From positions 1 through 20,920 of the forward strand of contig JAXMAF010000043.1 in the NCBI GenBank assembly GCA_046350555.1: 20,920 nt of DNA. Direction: 5' to 3'. The translations under genes were made by a program, and so were the position numbers. Of the stretch, positions 7,173 to 15,650 are shown piece after piece. The DNA comes from JAXMAF01 sp046350555. Lineage in GTDB: Bacteria; Planctomycetota; Phycisphaerae; Phycisphaerales; SM1A02. The notes beneath the pieces are model-generated. The model had not been told where the DNA came from. It did not search any database and saw nothing but the letters and a program-made list of their open reading frames with translations. Position 1 is the stretch's first letter. Each line of letters starts with the position of its first letter.

Positions 7173-9566
7173 TTGGCACTGACCGAAGCTGACACCCGTG
7201 CGAAGCTGATCGATCCCGCCATCCACGCCCGTGGCTGGACGGAGGATCTCATTTGCCGTGAGGTCACGCTCGGGGCCGTCGAGATCGTCAACGGCAAGGG
7301 GCGTCGGCGGTCGAGCGGTCGTACGGACTACACCCTTCGGGTCCGCGTGAACGCGGAGACCCAGCCAGTCGCAGTGGCGCTCATCGAGGCGAAGAAGGAG
7401 TCGTTGCCTCCGGGCCATGGCCTCGATCAGGCGAAGGGTTACCTCGCGGCGGCCCGACACAACGTGCAGTTCGTGTTCTCCAGCAACGGGCATCTCTTCG
7501 TGGAGTTCGACCGGTCGACCGGGCTGACCAGCGCCGCGCGGCCGATCGCCGAGTTCCCCAGCCCGGCCGAGTTGCGAGCCCGCTACGAGAGGATCGTTGG
7601 CTTCTCCCTCGATTCGCCGGCCGCCAAGCCGTTGCTCGCCCGATACGCCGGTGGTGAAGGGCAACGGCGGTACTTTCAGGATGCGGCCATCCGAGCCGTC
7701 TTCGAGAAGGTTGCCCGCTGCGCCCACCTCAACGAGCCGCCGCGGGCGCTGCTCTCGCTGGCGACCGGCACCGGAAAGACATTCATCGCCTGCAACCTGC
7801 TGAAGCGAGTCGCGGATGCCGGTCAGCTCAAGCGAGCGCTGTTCCTCTGCGACCGCGATGAGCTCCGCACGCAGGGCCTCAAGGCCATGCAGAACGTCTT
7901 TGGTGCCGACGCCGCCGAGGTGTTCGAGGAAGACGGCCGCAACAACGCCAAGAACGCACGTGTCCACATCGCCACCTATCAGACCCTCGGCATCGACCGG
8001 GAGGATGGTGATCCGTCGTTCCTCTTCCGGCACTACCCGGAGGGCTACTTCTCCCACATCGTGATTGACGAGTGCCACCGGTCCGCGTGGGGCAAGTGGT
8101 CCGTCGTGCTCAAGCGCAACGCGGACGCCGTGCAGATCGGGCTCACCGCCACTCCACGGAAGATCACGTGCGCGGAGCGGAATGAGGAGGCTCGCGCAGA
8201 CGAACGGATCACGGCGGACAACATTGAGTACTTCGGCGAGCCTGTCTACGAGTACGGCCTGGCCCAGGCGATGGAAGACGGTTACCTCGCGGCGTGCGCC
8301 ATCGAGCTTGCCCAGGTCAATCTGGACGCGACCGGCCTGACGCTCGCGGACATCATCCGACGTAATCCCCGCAACGCGAACACAGGCCAGCCCGTGACCG
8401 CCGCCGAGATCGCTGACCTCTACGAGAAGCAGCAGTTTGAGACGAAGCTCCTGCTGCCGGATCGGGTGAATGCGATGTGCCTCGATCTGTTCACGCAGCT
8501 CGTCAACGCCGACAAGGAGCTCGGGCCGCACCAGAAGACCATCATCTTCTGCGCGAGGGATCGCCACGCCGACGACGTGGCTGTCGCGATGAACAACCTC
8601 TACGCGCAGTGGTGCGCCCAGAAGGGGGTTGCCCGCAAGGACCCGTTCGCGTTCAAGTGCACCGCCGCATCGAGTGGCAACGATGCACTCCCAGACCTGC
8701 GAGGCTCCTCGTCCAGCCACTTCATCGCGACGACGGTCGATCTGCTGACCACTGGCGTGGATGTGCCCGCGGTGAGGAACATCGCGTTTTTCCGTTACAT
8801 GAAAAGCCCGATCTCCTTCTACCAGATGGTCGGACGCGGGACGCGCATCGACGTTCCCAGCGGCAAGCTGATGTTTACGGTGTACGACTACACCGGAGCC
8901 ACGCGGCTCTTCGGCGAGGACTTTGTCGCGGCCCCGCCCAGAGCTGGAGGCGTCGGCGCGGGAGATGACGGGCCCGGTCCGCCGCCGCCTCCTCCCGAAC
9001 CGCCGGTCATCGTCGACGGCTTCGAGGTCCACATCGGGCCGCAGGGGCGATTTGTGGTTGCCCCGGTCGATGGTCGTGCGATGCCAGTCCCAATCGACGA
9101 CTACAAGGCCGGTCTGTCCGCGCGCCTCATCGCCGAGTGCCCAACGCTCGAGGCTTTCCGTGCGCGTTGGGTCAATCCGTTGGAACGTGAGGAGATCATC
9201 GACGCGATCGTCAGCGCGGGGTATTCGCCGAGCGTGCTCCGCATGCTCGAGCAGATGAACGACTACGACCTCTACGACGTGCTCGCCGACCTCGGGTACG
9301 GCCTCCTGCCCCGCACGCGTGAGGATCGTTGTCTGGCGTTCCGCTACAAGCACGCGGGCTGGCTCGCGGCGCTCCCCGCGCCCGCGAAGGCAGCCGTCGA
9401 GGCGATCGCCGACCAGTTCGCGGTGGGTGGCACCGAGGGGCTCGAGAACCCGCACATCTGGCAAACCCCCGGGGTCGCCGCCGCGGGTGGCATCAACGCG
9501 CTGAAGAGCGCGGGTGAGCCACGAGTCGTACTGCAACATACCAAGGAGAGGATGTTCGCGGCATGA
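7173..9566 (+). CDS. hsdR: Type I restriction enzyme, R (endonuclease/translocase) subunit
   Basis: A 797-aa protein from a TTG start at 7173, supported by GGAGGA at 7162-7167. The N-terminal nuclease domain shows RTDYTLRV and ALIEAKKE (residues about 49-76), the PD-(D/E)XK core. The SF2 motor follows: Walker A LATGTGKTF (about 195), DECH box VIDECHRS (about 297), motif III GLTATPR and motif VI QMVGRGTRID (about 551). A proline-run linker near 600 leads to a C-terminal helical domain that should bind the methylase core (EcoEI-type). HsdR translocates DNA with ATP and cuts unmethylated DNA. All motifs look intact, so the enzyme is probably active. It is shorter than EcoKI HsdR, as is usual for this subgroup. 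Confidence 0.95.
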   Translation: MALTEADTRAKLIDPAIHARGWTEDLICREVTLGAVEIVNGKGRRRSSGRTDYTLRVRVNAETQPVAVALIEAKKESLPPGHGLDQAKGYLAAARHNVQFVFSSNGHLFVEFDRSTGLTSAARPIAEFPSPAELRARYERIVGFSLDSPAAKPLLARYAGGEGQRRYFQDAAIRAVFEKVARCAHLNEPPRALLSLATGTGKTFIACNLLKRVADAGQLKRALFLCDRDELRTQGLKAMQNVFGADAAEVFEEDGRNNAKNARVHIATYQTLGIDREDGDPSFLFRHYPEGYFSHIVIDECHRSAWGKWSVVLKRNADAVQIGLTATPRKITCAERNEEARADERITADNIEYFGEPVYEYGLAQAMEDGYLAACAIELAQVNLDATGLTLADIIRRNPRNANTGQPVTAAEIADLYEKQQFETKLLLPDRVNAMCLDLFTQLVNADKELGPHQKTIIFCARDRHADDVAVAMNNLYAQWCAQKGVARKDPFAFKCTAASSGNDALPDLRGSSSSHFIATTVDLLTTGVDVPAVRNIAFFRYMKSPISFYQMVGRGTRIDVPSGKLMFTVYDYTGATRLFGEDFVAAPPRAGGVGAGDDGPGPPPPPPEPPVIVDGFEVHIGPQGRFVVAPVDGRAMPVPIDDYKAGLSARLIAECPTLEAFRARWVNPLEREEIIDAIVSAGYSPSVLRMLEQMNDYDLYDVLADLGYGLLPRTREDRCLAFRYKHAGWLAALPAPAKAAVEAIADQFAVGGTEGLENPHIWQTPGVAAAGGINALKSAGEPRVVLQHTKERMFAA

Positions 9567-10888
9567 GTGCTTTCGCCCCGGCACAGATCCCGAGCGAAGC
9601 GGGAGAGCGCGGATTCGCGGACATCGACACTACGTCGACGACTTACCCGTTCTCGGCCGACCCAGTGGTCCCGTTGGAGCCGACCCGACCCGGCTGGCGT
9701 TGGCACCGCCTGACTGCCATTGCACGGCTCGCCACTGGCCACACACCGAGCCGTCGCTGTCCGGAGTACTGGAACGGAGACATCCCGTGGCTCCAGCTGC
9801 CGGATATCCGCGCCCTCGATGGAGGCGTCGCGCTCGACACGCTGGAGCACACCAACGAACTCGGAATCAAGAACTCCGCCGCAGTGTTGCTGCCAGAGGG
9901 CACTGTCTGCCTGTCCCGAACGGCGTCGGTTGGCTTCGTCACCGTGATGGGCCGTCCGATGGCAACGTCCCAAGACTTTGTGAATTGGGTGTGCGGGCCG
10001 GAACTGTCGCCCGAATTTCTGAAGTGGCTCCTGGTCGCGTGTCGTCAGCCAATCCGCCAGCTCGGTAGCGGGGCGACTCACCAGACGATCTACTTCCCGA
10101 CCGTTGAGCAGTTCTCAGTGTGTATCCCGCCCCGCGTAGAGCAGGAGCGAATCGCTGCTCGTTTGACGGCGAGACTTGGGATCGTCGAGCGAGCCCAGGC
10201 CGCCGCCACTGATCGCCTCGCCCTCGCCGAATCCCTCCCGGCATCTCTTCTCCGCGAAGTGTTCGACGGGCCGGATGCAAGCGGGTGGGAGACAAGAACG
10301 ATCGACGAATTCGCGACGACCTGTAGTGGTGCAACTCCCTCTCGCGGCAACGCCGAGTTCTTCGGCGGTGGCATCCCGTGGGTCAAGACTGGCGAGCTGC
10401 GTGACGGGTTCGTTGGCGACGATGGCTCTACCGAGGAAAGCGTGACCGAAGCTGCGCTCGGTGCTTGCTCGTTGCCGCTTCTTCCCCCTAAGACGCTCTT
10501 AATCGCCATGTACGGCCAAGGCAAGACCAGAGGCCGCACTGGGATTCTCACCCGCGAGGCGACCACCAACCAAGCCTGCTTCGCCATTCTGCCTGACCCA
10601 AGTGTCTTCGAAACGAGTTTCCTTCAACTTTGGTTCCGCGCCAAGTACAGCGACCTCCGCGCCCTGACCGAGAACCGCGGCGGCAACCAGCCCAACCTCA
10701 ATGGCGTGTTGCTGCGCGAGCTTCAAGTGCCGCTACCCGACGTCGCCACGCAACGTCGCATCGCCGCTGACCTCTCTGTTCGCCTCGCAGCTGCCGAGAA
10801 CGTCATTGCGCGGTGCCGCCAAGAGCTCGCCGACCTCGAAGCCCTCCCCTCGGCGCTGCTCCGCGCTGCGTTCAACGGAGCATCCTGA
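9563..10888 (+). CDS. hsdS: Type I restriction-modification specificity subunit
   Basis: A 441-aa protein whose ATG at 9563 overlaps the hsdR stop by 4 nt. It has two target-recognition halves. The first starts near residue 44 (GWRWHRLTAIARLATGHTPS, then IPWLQLPDI). The second starts near residue 242 (GWETRTIDEFATTCSGATPS, then IPWVKTGEL). Each is followed by the helical spacer typical of HsdS (PPRVEQERIAARLTARLG and LPDVATQRRIAADLSVRLA). This is the usual two-half architecture for a bipartite DNA target. Both halves are complete, so the target should be asymmetric and intact; the recognised bases cannot be predicted from sequence alone. Confidence 0.93.
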   Translation: MSAFAPAQIPSEAGERGFADIDTTSTTYPFSADPVVPLEPTRPGWRWHRLTAIARLATGHTPSRRCPEYWNGDIPWLQLPDIRALDGGVALDTLEHTNELGIKNSAAVLLPEGTVCLSRTASVGFVTVMGRPMATSQDFVNWVCGPELSPEFLKWLLVACRQPIRQLGSGATHQTIYFPTVEQFSVCIPPRVEQERIAARLTARLGIVERAQAAATDRLALAESLPASLLREVFDGPDASGWETRTIDEFATTCSGATPSRGNAEFFGGGIPWVKTGELRDGFVGDDGSTEESVTEAALGACSLPLLPPKTLLIAMYGQGKTRGRTGILTREATTNQACFAILPDPSVFETSFLQLWFRAKYSDLRALTENRGGNQPNLNGVLLRELQVPLPDVATQRRIAADLSVRLAAAENVIARCRQELADLEALPSALLRAAFNGAS

Positions 10889-10891
10889 CCC

Positions 10892-12694
10892 ATGGCCAAG
10901 AAGACCACCACCGCCAGCCGCAGCGCTGAGACGAAGAGCAAGCCTCCGAATCCCGCTCGCCCGCCCAAGGGAATCAACGGGAAGAAGCACACCACCCAGC
11001 AGAGCGTGGATCAGGCGATCTGGTCGATCTGCGACATCATGCGACGCGGCAACGTCGCCAGCGCGCTCCAGTATGTGCCCGAGCTCACTTGGATTCTGTT
11101 CCTGCGCATCCTCGACGAGACGGAGGACCGAGAGGCAGCCGAGGCCGAGGCCGTTGGCGCGCGGCACACGCCGTCGCTAAAGAAGCCGTATCGCTGGAAG
11201 GACTGGGCCGCGCCTGGGTTGGAGAACATGCGGAAGGAACTCGACGACGCTGGGAACAAGGCGTTTCTCTCGTTCGTCAATGGGGAGCTGATCCCGTACC
11301 TCAAAGGGCTCCGCGAGAAGGCGCAGGCCACCAGCCGTCAGAAGGTCATCTCCGAGATCATGTCGGGTGTAGAGCGGGTGCGCATCGATACCGAGCGAAA
11401 CCTGCTCGATGTCCTCGACAAGGTCCACGAGATCAGCAACGAGAACATCAGTGACCAGCATGTGTTCACGCTTAGCCAGGTCTACGAAGGCCTGCTCCTC
11501 AAGATGGGGGAGAAGGGCTCGGACGCGGGCCAGTTCTTCACCCCACGCGAAGTGATCCGTGCCATGGTGCGCACGATCGCCCCCAGGCTTGGTGAGACCG
11601 TCTACGACCCGTGCTGCGGCACCGGCGGCTTCCTCGCGCAGGCGGCGGAGTACATGAAGCCCAAGCCGGGCCAACGGGTCAGCGCCGATGCCGTCCAACG
11701 CCTGAAGCACGAGACGTTCTGGGGTCGAGAGAAGGAGAACCTGATCTACCCGATCGGGCTGGCGAACCTGATCCTTCACGGAATCGACCGCCCGAACATC
11801 TGGCACGGCAATGCGCTGACAGGCGACGAAGTCTACGGCGGGCTGTTTCAGGGCGCGCCCACCCAGTTCGATGTCATCCTCACCAACCCGCCTTTCGGGG
11901 GAAAGGAGAGCGTCAACGCCCAGACCAATTTCGACTATCGAACGAGCGCGACGCAGGTGCTGTTCATGCAGCACTTCATCCGGTCGCTCAAGCACGGAGG
12001 TCGGTGCGGCGTGGTGATCGACGAGGGTGTGCTTTTCCGCACGAACGAGGACGCCTTCGTCAAGACGAAGCGCAAGCTCACCGACGAGTGCGATCTGTGG
12101 TGCGTGCTCTCGCTTCCCGGCGGCGTCTTCACTGCGGCCGGCGCGGGCGTCAAGACGAATCTGCTCTTCTTCACCAAGGGCAAGCCGACGGAGCAAATCT
12201 GGTACTACGACCTGTCGGATGTGAAGGTCGGCAAGAAGACACCGCTGACCCTAAAGCACTTCGAGGACTTCGCGGCGATGCTTGCCACGCGCGGGGACTC
12301 GGAGCGTTCATGGACCGTGGACCTCACGGCTCGGAAGGCGAAGGCGTCGGCCGATGCTCAGCCTTTGAGGAATCTCGCTCGGGAGAAGGCCGCGGAGGCG
12401 GACGCGAAGCGAGAACGATTGGCAGGGCTGAAGAGGGCGAAGTCGCGCGACGAGCTCGAGATCGAGGAGACGGAAGCCGAGATCGCTGCGCTCTTGAAGC
12501 AGGCGCGAGAGGCATCTGCGAAGGCCGACTCGATCGAGAACGCGGTGTACGACCTAAAGGCAGTGAACCCGAACCGCAAGGCGGACGTGGACACGCGAAC
12601 GCCGGCACAACTGCTCGATGTGATCGAGTCGAGGGGCGCAGAGGTCGCCAAGGCGATCGCCGAGTTGCGGGAACTGTTAGTAGCAGCGCGTTAG
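10892..12694 (+). CDS. hsdM: Type I restriction-modification DNA methyltransferase (N6-adenine)
   Basis: A 600-aa protein from the ATG at 10892, 3 nt after hsdS. After a basic tail, the N-terminal helical domain (QAIWSICDIMRRG) leads to the methylase core. QFFTPREVIRAMV precedes the S-adenosylmethionine motif YDPCCGTGGFL. The catalytic motif is ILTNPPFGG, of the NPPF class for adenine N6 methylation. The last 110 residues are charged and coiled-coil-like, including EIEETEAEIAALLKQAREAS, probably for contact with HsdS. With hsdR and hsdS it forms a complete type I system, in the less common gene order R-S-M. Its TAG stop shares bases with the stop of the convergent gene at 12691. Confidence 0.95.
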   Translation: MAKKTTTASRSAETKSKPPNPARPPKGINGKKHTTQQSVDQAIWSICDIMRRGNVASALQYVPELTWILFLRILDETEDREAAEAEAVGARHTPSLKKPYRWKDWAAPGLENMRKELDDAGNKAFLSFVNGELIPYLKGLREKAQATSRQKVISEIMSGVERVRIDTERNLLDVLDKVHEISNENISDQHVFTLSQVYEGLLLKMGEKGSDAGQFFTPREVIRAMVRTIAPRLGETVYDPCCGTGGFLAQAAEYMKPKPGQRVSADAVQRLKHETFWGREKENLIYPIGLANLILHGIDRPNIWHGNALTGDEVYGGLFQGAPTQFDVILTNPPFGGKESVNAQTNFDYRTSATQVLFMQHFIRSLKHGGRCGVVIDEGVLFRTNEDAFVKTKRKLTDECDLWCVLSLPGGVFTAAGAGVKTNLLFFTKGKPTEQIWYYDLSDVKVGKKTPLTLKHFEDFAAMLATRGDSERSWTVDLTARKAKASADAQPLRNLAREKAAEADAKRERLAGLKRAKSRDELEIEETEAEIAALLKQAREASAKADSIENAVYDLKAVNPNRKADVDTRTPAQLLDVIESRGAEVAKAIAELRELLVAAR

Positions 12695-13167
12695 CGGCGC
12701 TCGCCCTCGCCGCGGGTCTTCGGGATGTCGCGACGATTCGCGAGCGCCCGCCAACTGCCTCGCTGCGCCCTCCATGAAGTGAGGCCAGCGATTGGGCGAA
12801 GGTCTCGCTCGTTGATGGTGTCGCGTCCCTTGCATGTCTGCGGTAGCAAGAGCACGGCCTCTTGGATGCAGGGCGCAAGATGCAGCAGGTTCAAGATCTG
12901 CGTCATCCGCGGCTGGGTCACCCGGGCCAGCCGGGCGAGCTCCGTCTGGTTGGCGACGACGCCGTCGCGGAGGAGTTGGTCGAACCGGATCGCGAGCGCG
13001 ATCAGGCGGGCGACGCGGGGGACGCGGCCCTCGTTGGCGTCGGGTGTGGCGGCGTCGCCCCCGGGGACCTCGGGCGTAGGTGGGTTCACCTCGCGGGACG
13101 TGGCCACGACGGCCCGCTTGCGGCGGTCCTTCGTCGTGAACCGGACCGATCGGGTCACGGTCGTCAT
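12691..13167 (-). CDS. ParB-like HTH protein of the serine-recombinase cassette
   Basis: A 158-aa protein starting at the ATG at 13167, inside a 4-nt overlap with the recombinase stop. The middle reads LARLARVTQPRMTQILNLLHLAP, then IQEAVLLLP. This is the HTH seen in ParB/KorB-type proteins, where the recognition helix follows VTQPRM. The N-terminal 50 residues and the C-terminal tail are basic and low in complexity. Small HTH proteins of this kind are commonly found directly downstream of large serine recombinases with DUF2924 partners. A role in recombination directionality or in autoregulation is inferred from the operon. Its stop overlaps the convergent hsdM stop by 4 nt. Confidence 0.75.
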   Translation of the reverse strand: MTTVTRSVRFTTKDRRKRAVVATSREVNPPTPEVPGGDAATPDANEGRVPRVARLIALAIRFDQLLRDGVVANQTELARLARVTQPRMTQILNLLHLAPCIQEAVLLLPQTCKGRDTINERDLRPIAGLTSWRAQRGSWRALANRRDIPKTRGEGERR

Positions 13168-14747
13168 GCGGCTTCCTCCAGTCGGCAGGCGAGGAGCGCC
13201 CGGATGCTCGTCGGTCGGAACGTCACGGCCACGGTGCCAGCCGTCGCGTCGTAGTCCACGGCGGAGATCAGCAGTCGGAGCAGTCGGGCCTGCTCGCGCG
13301 GGATCAGGTTCTGCCAGAGCGCGTCGAAGTCGGCGAAGGCGGCCTCTGCCTCCGCCCGAGTGATTGTGTTTCGCCCGATGTCGGCGAGGCGGTCCTCGAC
13401 CTGGGGGAGGCGGCGCTCGGCGTCAGCGATCCGCTCATGGAGGTTGGCGATAGTGGCCGCAGTGGCGGCGGTAGGTGCGGCAGTGATCTGCGCTCGCAAC
13501 TCCCGGTGATGTTGCGCGACGGCGGCTCGGAGGGCGACCTGTTCAGCGGTCAGTGCCTTTCGGTCTGCCTCGAGCGTGACCTGCGCCTCCGCGAGGATCT
13601 GCGAGATCAAGGCCCGGTCGTGGGCGAGCGCACGCACTTCGTCAACGACCAGCCGCTCGATCTCGGCCGCGGGAACGGTGCCCGATGGGCAGACGTCGCT
13701 TCCGCTCTTGATCGCCTTCACGCATCGGTAGTAGCGGTACGAGCGGCTCTTCCGTCCGCCCGCGAATGTGTGCGTCATTGAGTGGTCGCAGCACTTGCAG
13801 CGGAGCAGCCCGCGAAGGAGCGCGCCGTACTTGTTGCGGACCTCGGCACCACCGGTGCGGCCGTTGGTCTTGAGGAGGGCCTGGACTCGCTCGAATACCT
13901 CACGGTCGATGATCGCGGCGTGCTCTCCGTCGTAGATCGTGTCTCGGTGGACGATCTTCCCGAGATAGATCGGATTGGTCAGCGTCTGGTGGAGCGAGCT
14001 CTTGTCGAACGCCTTCCCGCCGAGCGACTTGCCCTTCTTCGTGACGCGGCTCTTGTTGGACCATTGTCGCCGCGCGAGCTCGATCACGACTGGTAGGAGC
14101 GATCCCTTCTCGAGGTAGAGGGCGAAGATCTGCCGGACGCGCGCCGCCTCAGTCTCGTTGATGACCAGATGCGGGCTCGGCCCCGAGCGGTCGACGTCGT
14201 AGCCGAGGACGGGCACGCCGCCGGCCCATTTCCCCTTGCGCTTCTGCGCCGCGATCTTGTCGCGGATGCGTTCGCCGATGATCTCGCGCTCGAACTGCGC
14301 GAAAGAGAGCAGGATGTTCAGCGTGAGCCGCCCCATCGAGCTCGTCGTGTTGAACTGCTGGGTGACCGAGACGAACGACACGCCTTTGCGATCGAACGCC
14401 TCCATGATCCGGGCAAAGTCCATGAGCGAGCGACTGAGTCGGTCGACCTTGTAGACGACCACGCAGTCGACCTTGCACGCCTCGATGTCGCGGAGGAGTC
14501 GATCGAGGGCCGGCCGCTCCATGCTGCCGCCGGAGAACCCGCCGTCGTCGTAGCGATCGGCGACGCAGGTCCACCCCTCGGCCTTCTGGCTGGCGATGAA
14601 CGCCTCGGCGCTCTCTCGCTGGGCGTCGAGCGAGTTGAACTCCTGATCAAGGCCCTCGTCGCTCGACTTGCGGGTGTAGATGGCGCAGCGGATCGATCGC
14701 TTCACGTCGACCGCCACCGGCGAACCGGTTCGTCGGCGCCCGCTCAT
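13164..14747 (-). CDS. Large serine recombinase (site-specific integrase)
   Basis: A 527-aa protein starting at the ATG at 14747, which overlaps the DUF2924 stop by 4 nt. The catalytic domain opens RCAIYTRKSSDEGLDQEFNS, with the nucleophile serine after YTRK. It continues with YDDGGFSGGSMERPAL, YKVDRLSRSLMDFARI and FAQFEREIIGERI, the conserved arginine-bearing blocks. The recombinase domain follows (NPIYLGKIVHRD). Next come a zinc ribbon (LRCKCCDHSM, then YRCVKAIKSGSDVCP), a coiled-coil stretch near residues 400-470 and a C-terminal tail. This is the architecture of phage and island integrases that join attP to attB without host factors. It is probably the enzyme that inserted this element. 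Confidence 0.95.
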   Translation of the reverse strand: MSGRRRTGSPVAVDVKRSIRCAIYTRKSSDEGLDQEFNSLDAQRESAEAFIASQKAEGWTCVADRYDDGGFSGGSMERPALDRLLRDIEACKVDCVVVYKVDRLSRSLMDFARIMEAFDRKGVSFVSVTQQFNTTSSMGRLTLNILLSFAQFEREIIGERIRDKIAAQKRKGKWAGGVPVLGYDVDRSGPSPHLVINETEAARVRQIFALYLEKGSLLPVVIELARRQWSNKSRVTKKGKSLGGKAFDKSSLHQTLTNPIYLGKIVHRDTIYDGEHAAIIDREVFERVQALLKTNGRTGGAEVRNKYGALLRGLLRCKCCDHSMTHTFAGGRKSRSYRYYRCVKAIKSGSDVCPSGTVPAAEIERLVVDEVRALAHDRALISQILAEAQVTLEADRKALTAEQVALRAAVAQHHRELRAQITAAPTAATAATIANLHERIADAERRLPQVEDRLADIGRNTITRAEAEAAFADFDALWQNLIPREQARLLRLLISAVDYDATAGTVAVTFRPTSIRALLACRLEEAA

Positions 14748-15250
14748 CGCTCGTCCTCGAGGCGGAAGAACCGGAACCCGTTCAGGTGGCTCCCGGTCAC
14801 TTTCTTGGCGACGGCGGTGAGCGTGCGGAAGCGCTCGCCGTTCCACTCGAAGCCTTCGTCCTTGGGCAGGACCAACACGCGGATCGTGCGGCCCTTGTAC
14901 TCGCGGACGATCGCCGAGCCCGCGGGCGGCAGGCGTCGATCATCGTGGTCTTCGCCATTCACGCGGCGGCGAACCGTCTTCGCGGTGCCCGACTGCGGCG
15001 GGCTGACCAGCGTCTTCGGGGCCATGACCCGCACCTCGGCGTCGTCGGCCAGTTCGGCCGCGCGGCGTCTCGCCCGCTCGCTGAGGTCGCCCTCGGCGTT
15101 GGCCTGGATGCGCCACGCGATCTTCCGGATGAGGTACTGCCGGTGGCGCGTCCGGCACGGGTAGCCGTGGACCTCGGCGAAGCGCTCGACGAGCTCCGTC
15201 GTGGTCATGCGCTCGAGCGCGTCGATCTGGTCTTCGATGGACTCCGGCAT
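14744..15250 (-). CDS. DUF2924 family protein (integrase partner)
   Basis: A 168-aa protein from the ATG at 15250 with an AGGAG ribosome site. The N-terminal half is helical (IEDQIDALERMTTTELVERF, then RHRQYLIRKIAWRIQ). The C-terminal half reads REYKGRTIRVLVLPKDEGFE, then WNGERFRTLTAVAKKVTGSH, then LNGFRFF. That end, with the W-x-G-x-x-F-x-S/T-L-T-A-V-A block, is the hallmark I associate with DUF2924. Such proteins are usually encoded just upstream of a serine recombinase and overlap it, as here. Their biochemical role is not established to my knowledge; a DNA-binding helper of integration or excision is plausible. It contains no catalytic motif I can see. Confidence 0.85.
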   Translation of the reverse strand: MPESIEDQIDALERMTTTELVERFAEVHGYPCRTRHRQYLIRKIAWRIQANAEGDLSERARRRAAELADDAEVRVMAPKTLVSPPQSGTAKTVRRRVNGEDHDDRRLPPAGSAIVREYKGRTIRVLVLPKDEGFEWNGERFRTLTAVAKKVTGSHLNGFRFFRLEDER

Positions 15251-15288
15251 TCGTGGCTCCTGTACATGGGTCTCCGTTGCAGGCGGCC

Positions 15289-15492
15289 CTAACCGCCGGG
15301 CCGTGGAGCCACACTGAGCCTCGAATCGCCGGGAAGATCAAGGCATGTGGGGGCGAGATCCGGCCGGATTCGGGCGCTCGCGCGCGCCGCGGCGACGGCG
15401 CGGACAAGTCCGTGCGCGAGGATGCTCGCAACCTCGTCGCGGCGTTCGGCCTCGATCATGCTCTCGGGATCACGGGTGCTGTCGATCGGCAT
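15289..15492 (-). CDS. Small protein at the head of the integration cassette
   Basis: A 67-aa protein from the ATG at 15492 with GGAG about 8 nt upstream. It reads as a helical, charged N-terminal half (PESMIEAERRDEVASILAHG, then LVRAVAAARAS) and a tail with CLDLPGDSRLSV. It ends 38 nt before the DUF2924 gene on the same strand. I recall small proteins with a similar build, a helix plus a short LD-x-SV tail, at the same position in other DUF2924/recombinase cassettes, which supports it being real. No function is known to me. It starts about 40 nt downstream of the 36-bp motif copy B, so it is probably the first gene of that transcript. Confidence 0.55.
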   Translation of the reverse strand: MPIDSTRDPESMIEAERRDEVASILAHGLVRAVAAARASARIRPDLAPTCLDLPGDSRLSVAPRPGG

Positions 15493-15532
15493 GGGGCTCC
15501 GTGCGGCCCGGCCATAACCGGGGGGCCGCTAC

Positions 15533-15568
15533 GGGGGAGCTATGCCGTTCTACTGCGTGCTGCGCAGT
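15533..15568 (-). promoter_or_regulatory. 36-bp motif, copy B, ahead of the integration operon
   Basis: This is the partner of 3104-3139, with 27 of 36 positions identical. The blocks CTATGCCGT (15540-15548) and TGCGCAGT (15561-15568) are fully conserved and equally spaced in both copies, while the 7 bases after CTATGCCGT are mostly different. Conserved boxes around a variable spacer fit a promoter or a protein-binding site better than a recent duplication. It lies 41 nt before the first integration-cassette gene. Confidence 0.4.
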
Positions 15569-15613
15569 GGGGGAGCAAGCCGTGCGATGCGGGATCTTCC
15601 GTATCGACATGAT

Positions 15614-15629
15614 GGCTCCCCGTGGAGCC
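15614..15629 (-). terminator. Possible terminator hairpin downstream of the RT gene
   Basis: GGCTCC (15614-15619) pairs with GGAGCC (15624-15629) over a 4-nt loop, about 22 nt after the RT stop. No T-run follows, so termination would be weak or Rho-dependent. It lies between the RT stop and copy B of the 36-bp motif, which suggests that the RT and the integration operon are separate transcripts. Confidence 0.35.
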
Positions 15630-15650
15630 CGCCGACTCGCAGACGGAAGG

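Noticed and set aside
6384..9584. 1066-aa open frame on the minus strand
   Set aside because: It lies opposite hsdR, which has full helicase and nuclease motifs. The predicted protein is Arg/Asp/Val-rich without domains, the usual antisense shadow in GC-rich DNA.
11177..12196. 339-aa open frame on the minus strand
   Set aside because: It is opposite hsdM, which has intact motifs; no domain is visible in the shadow.
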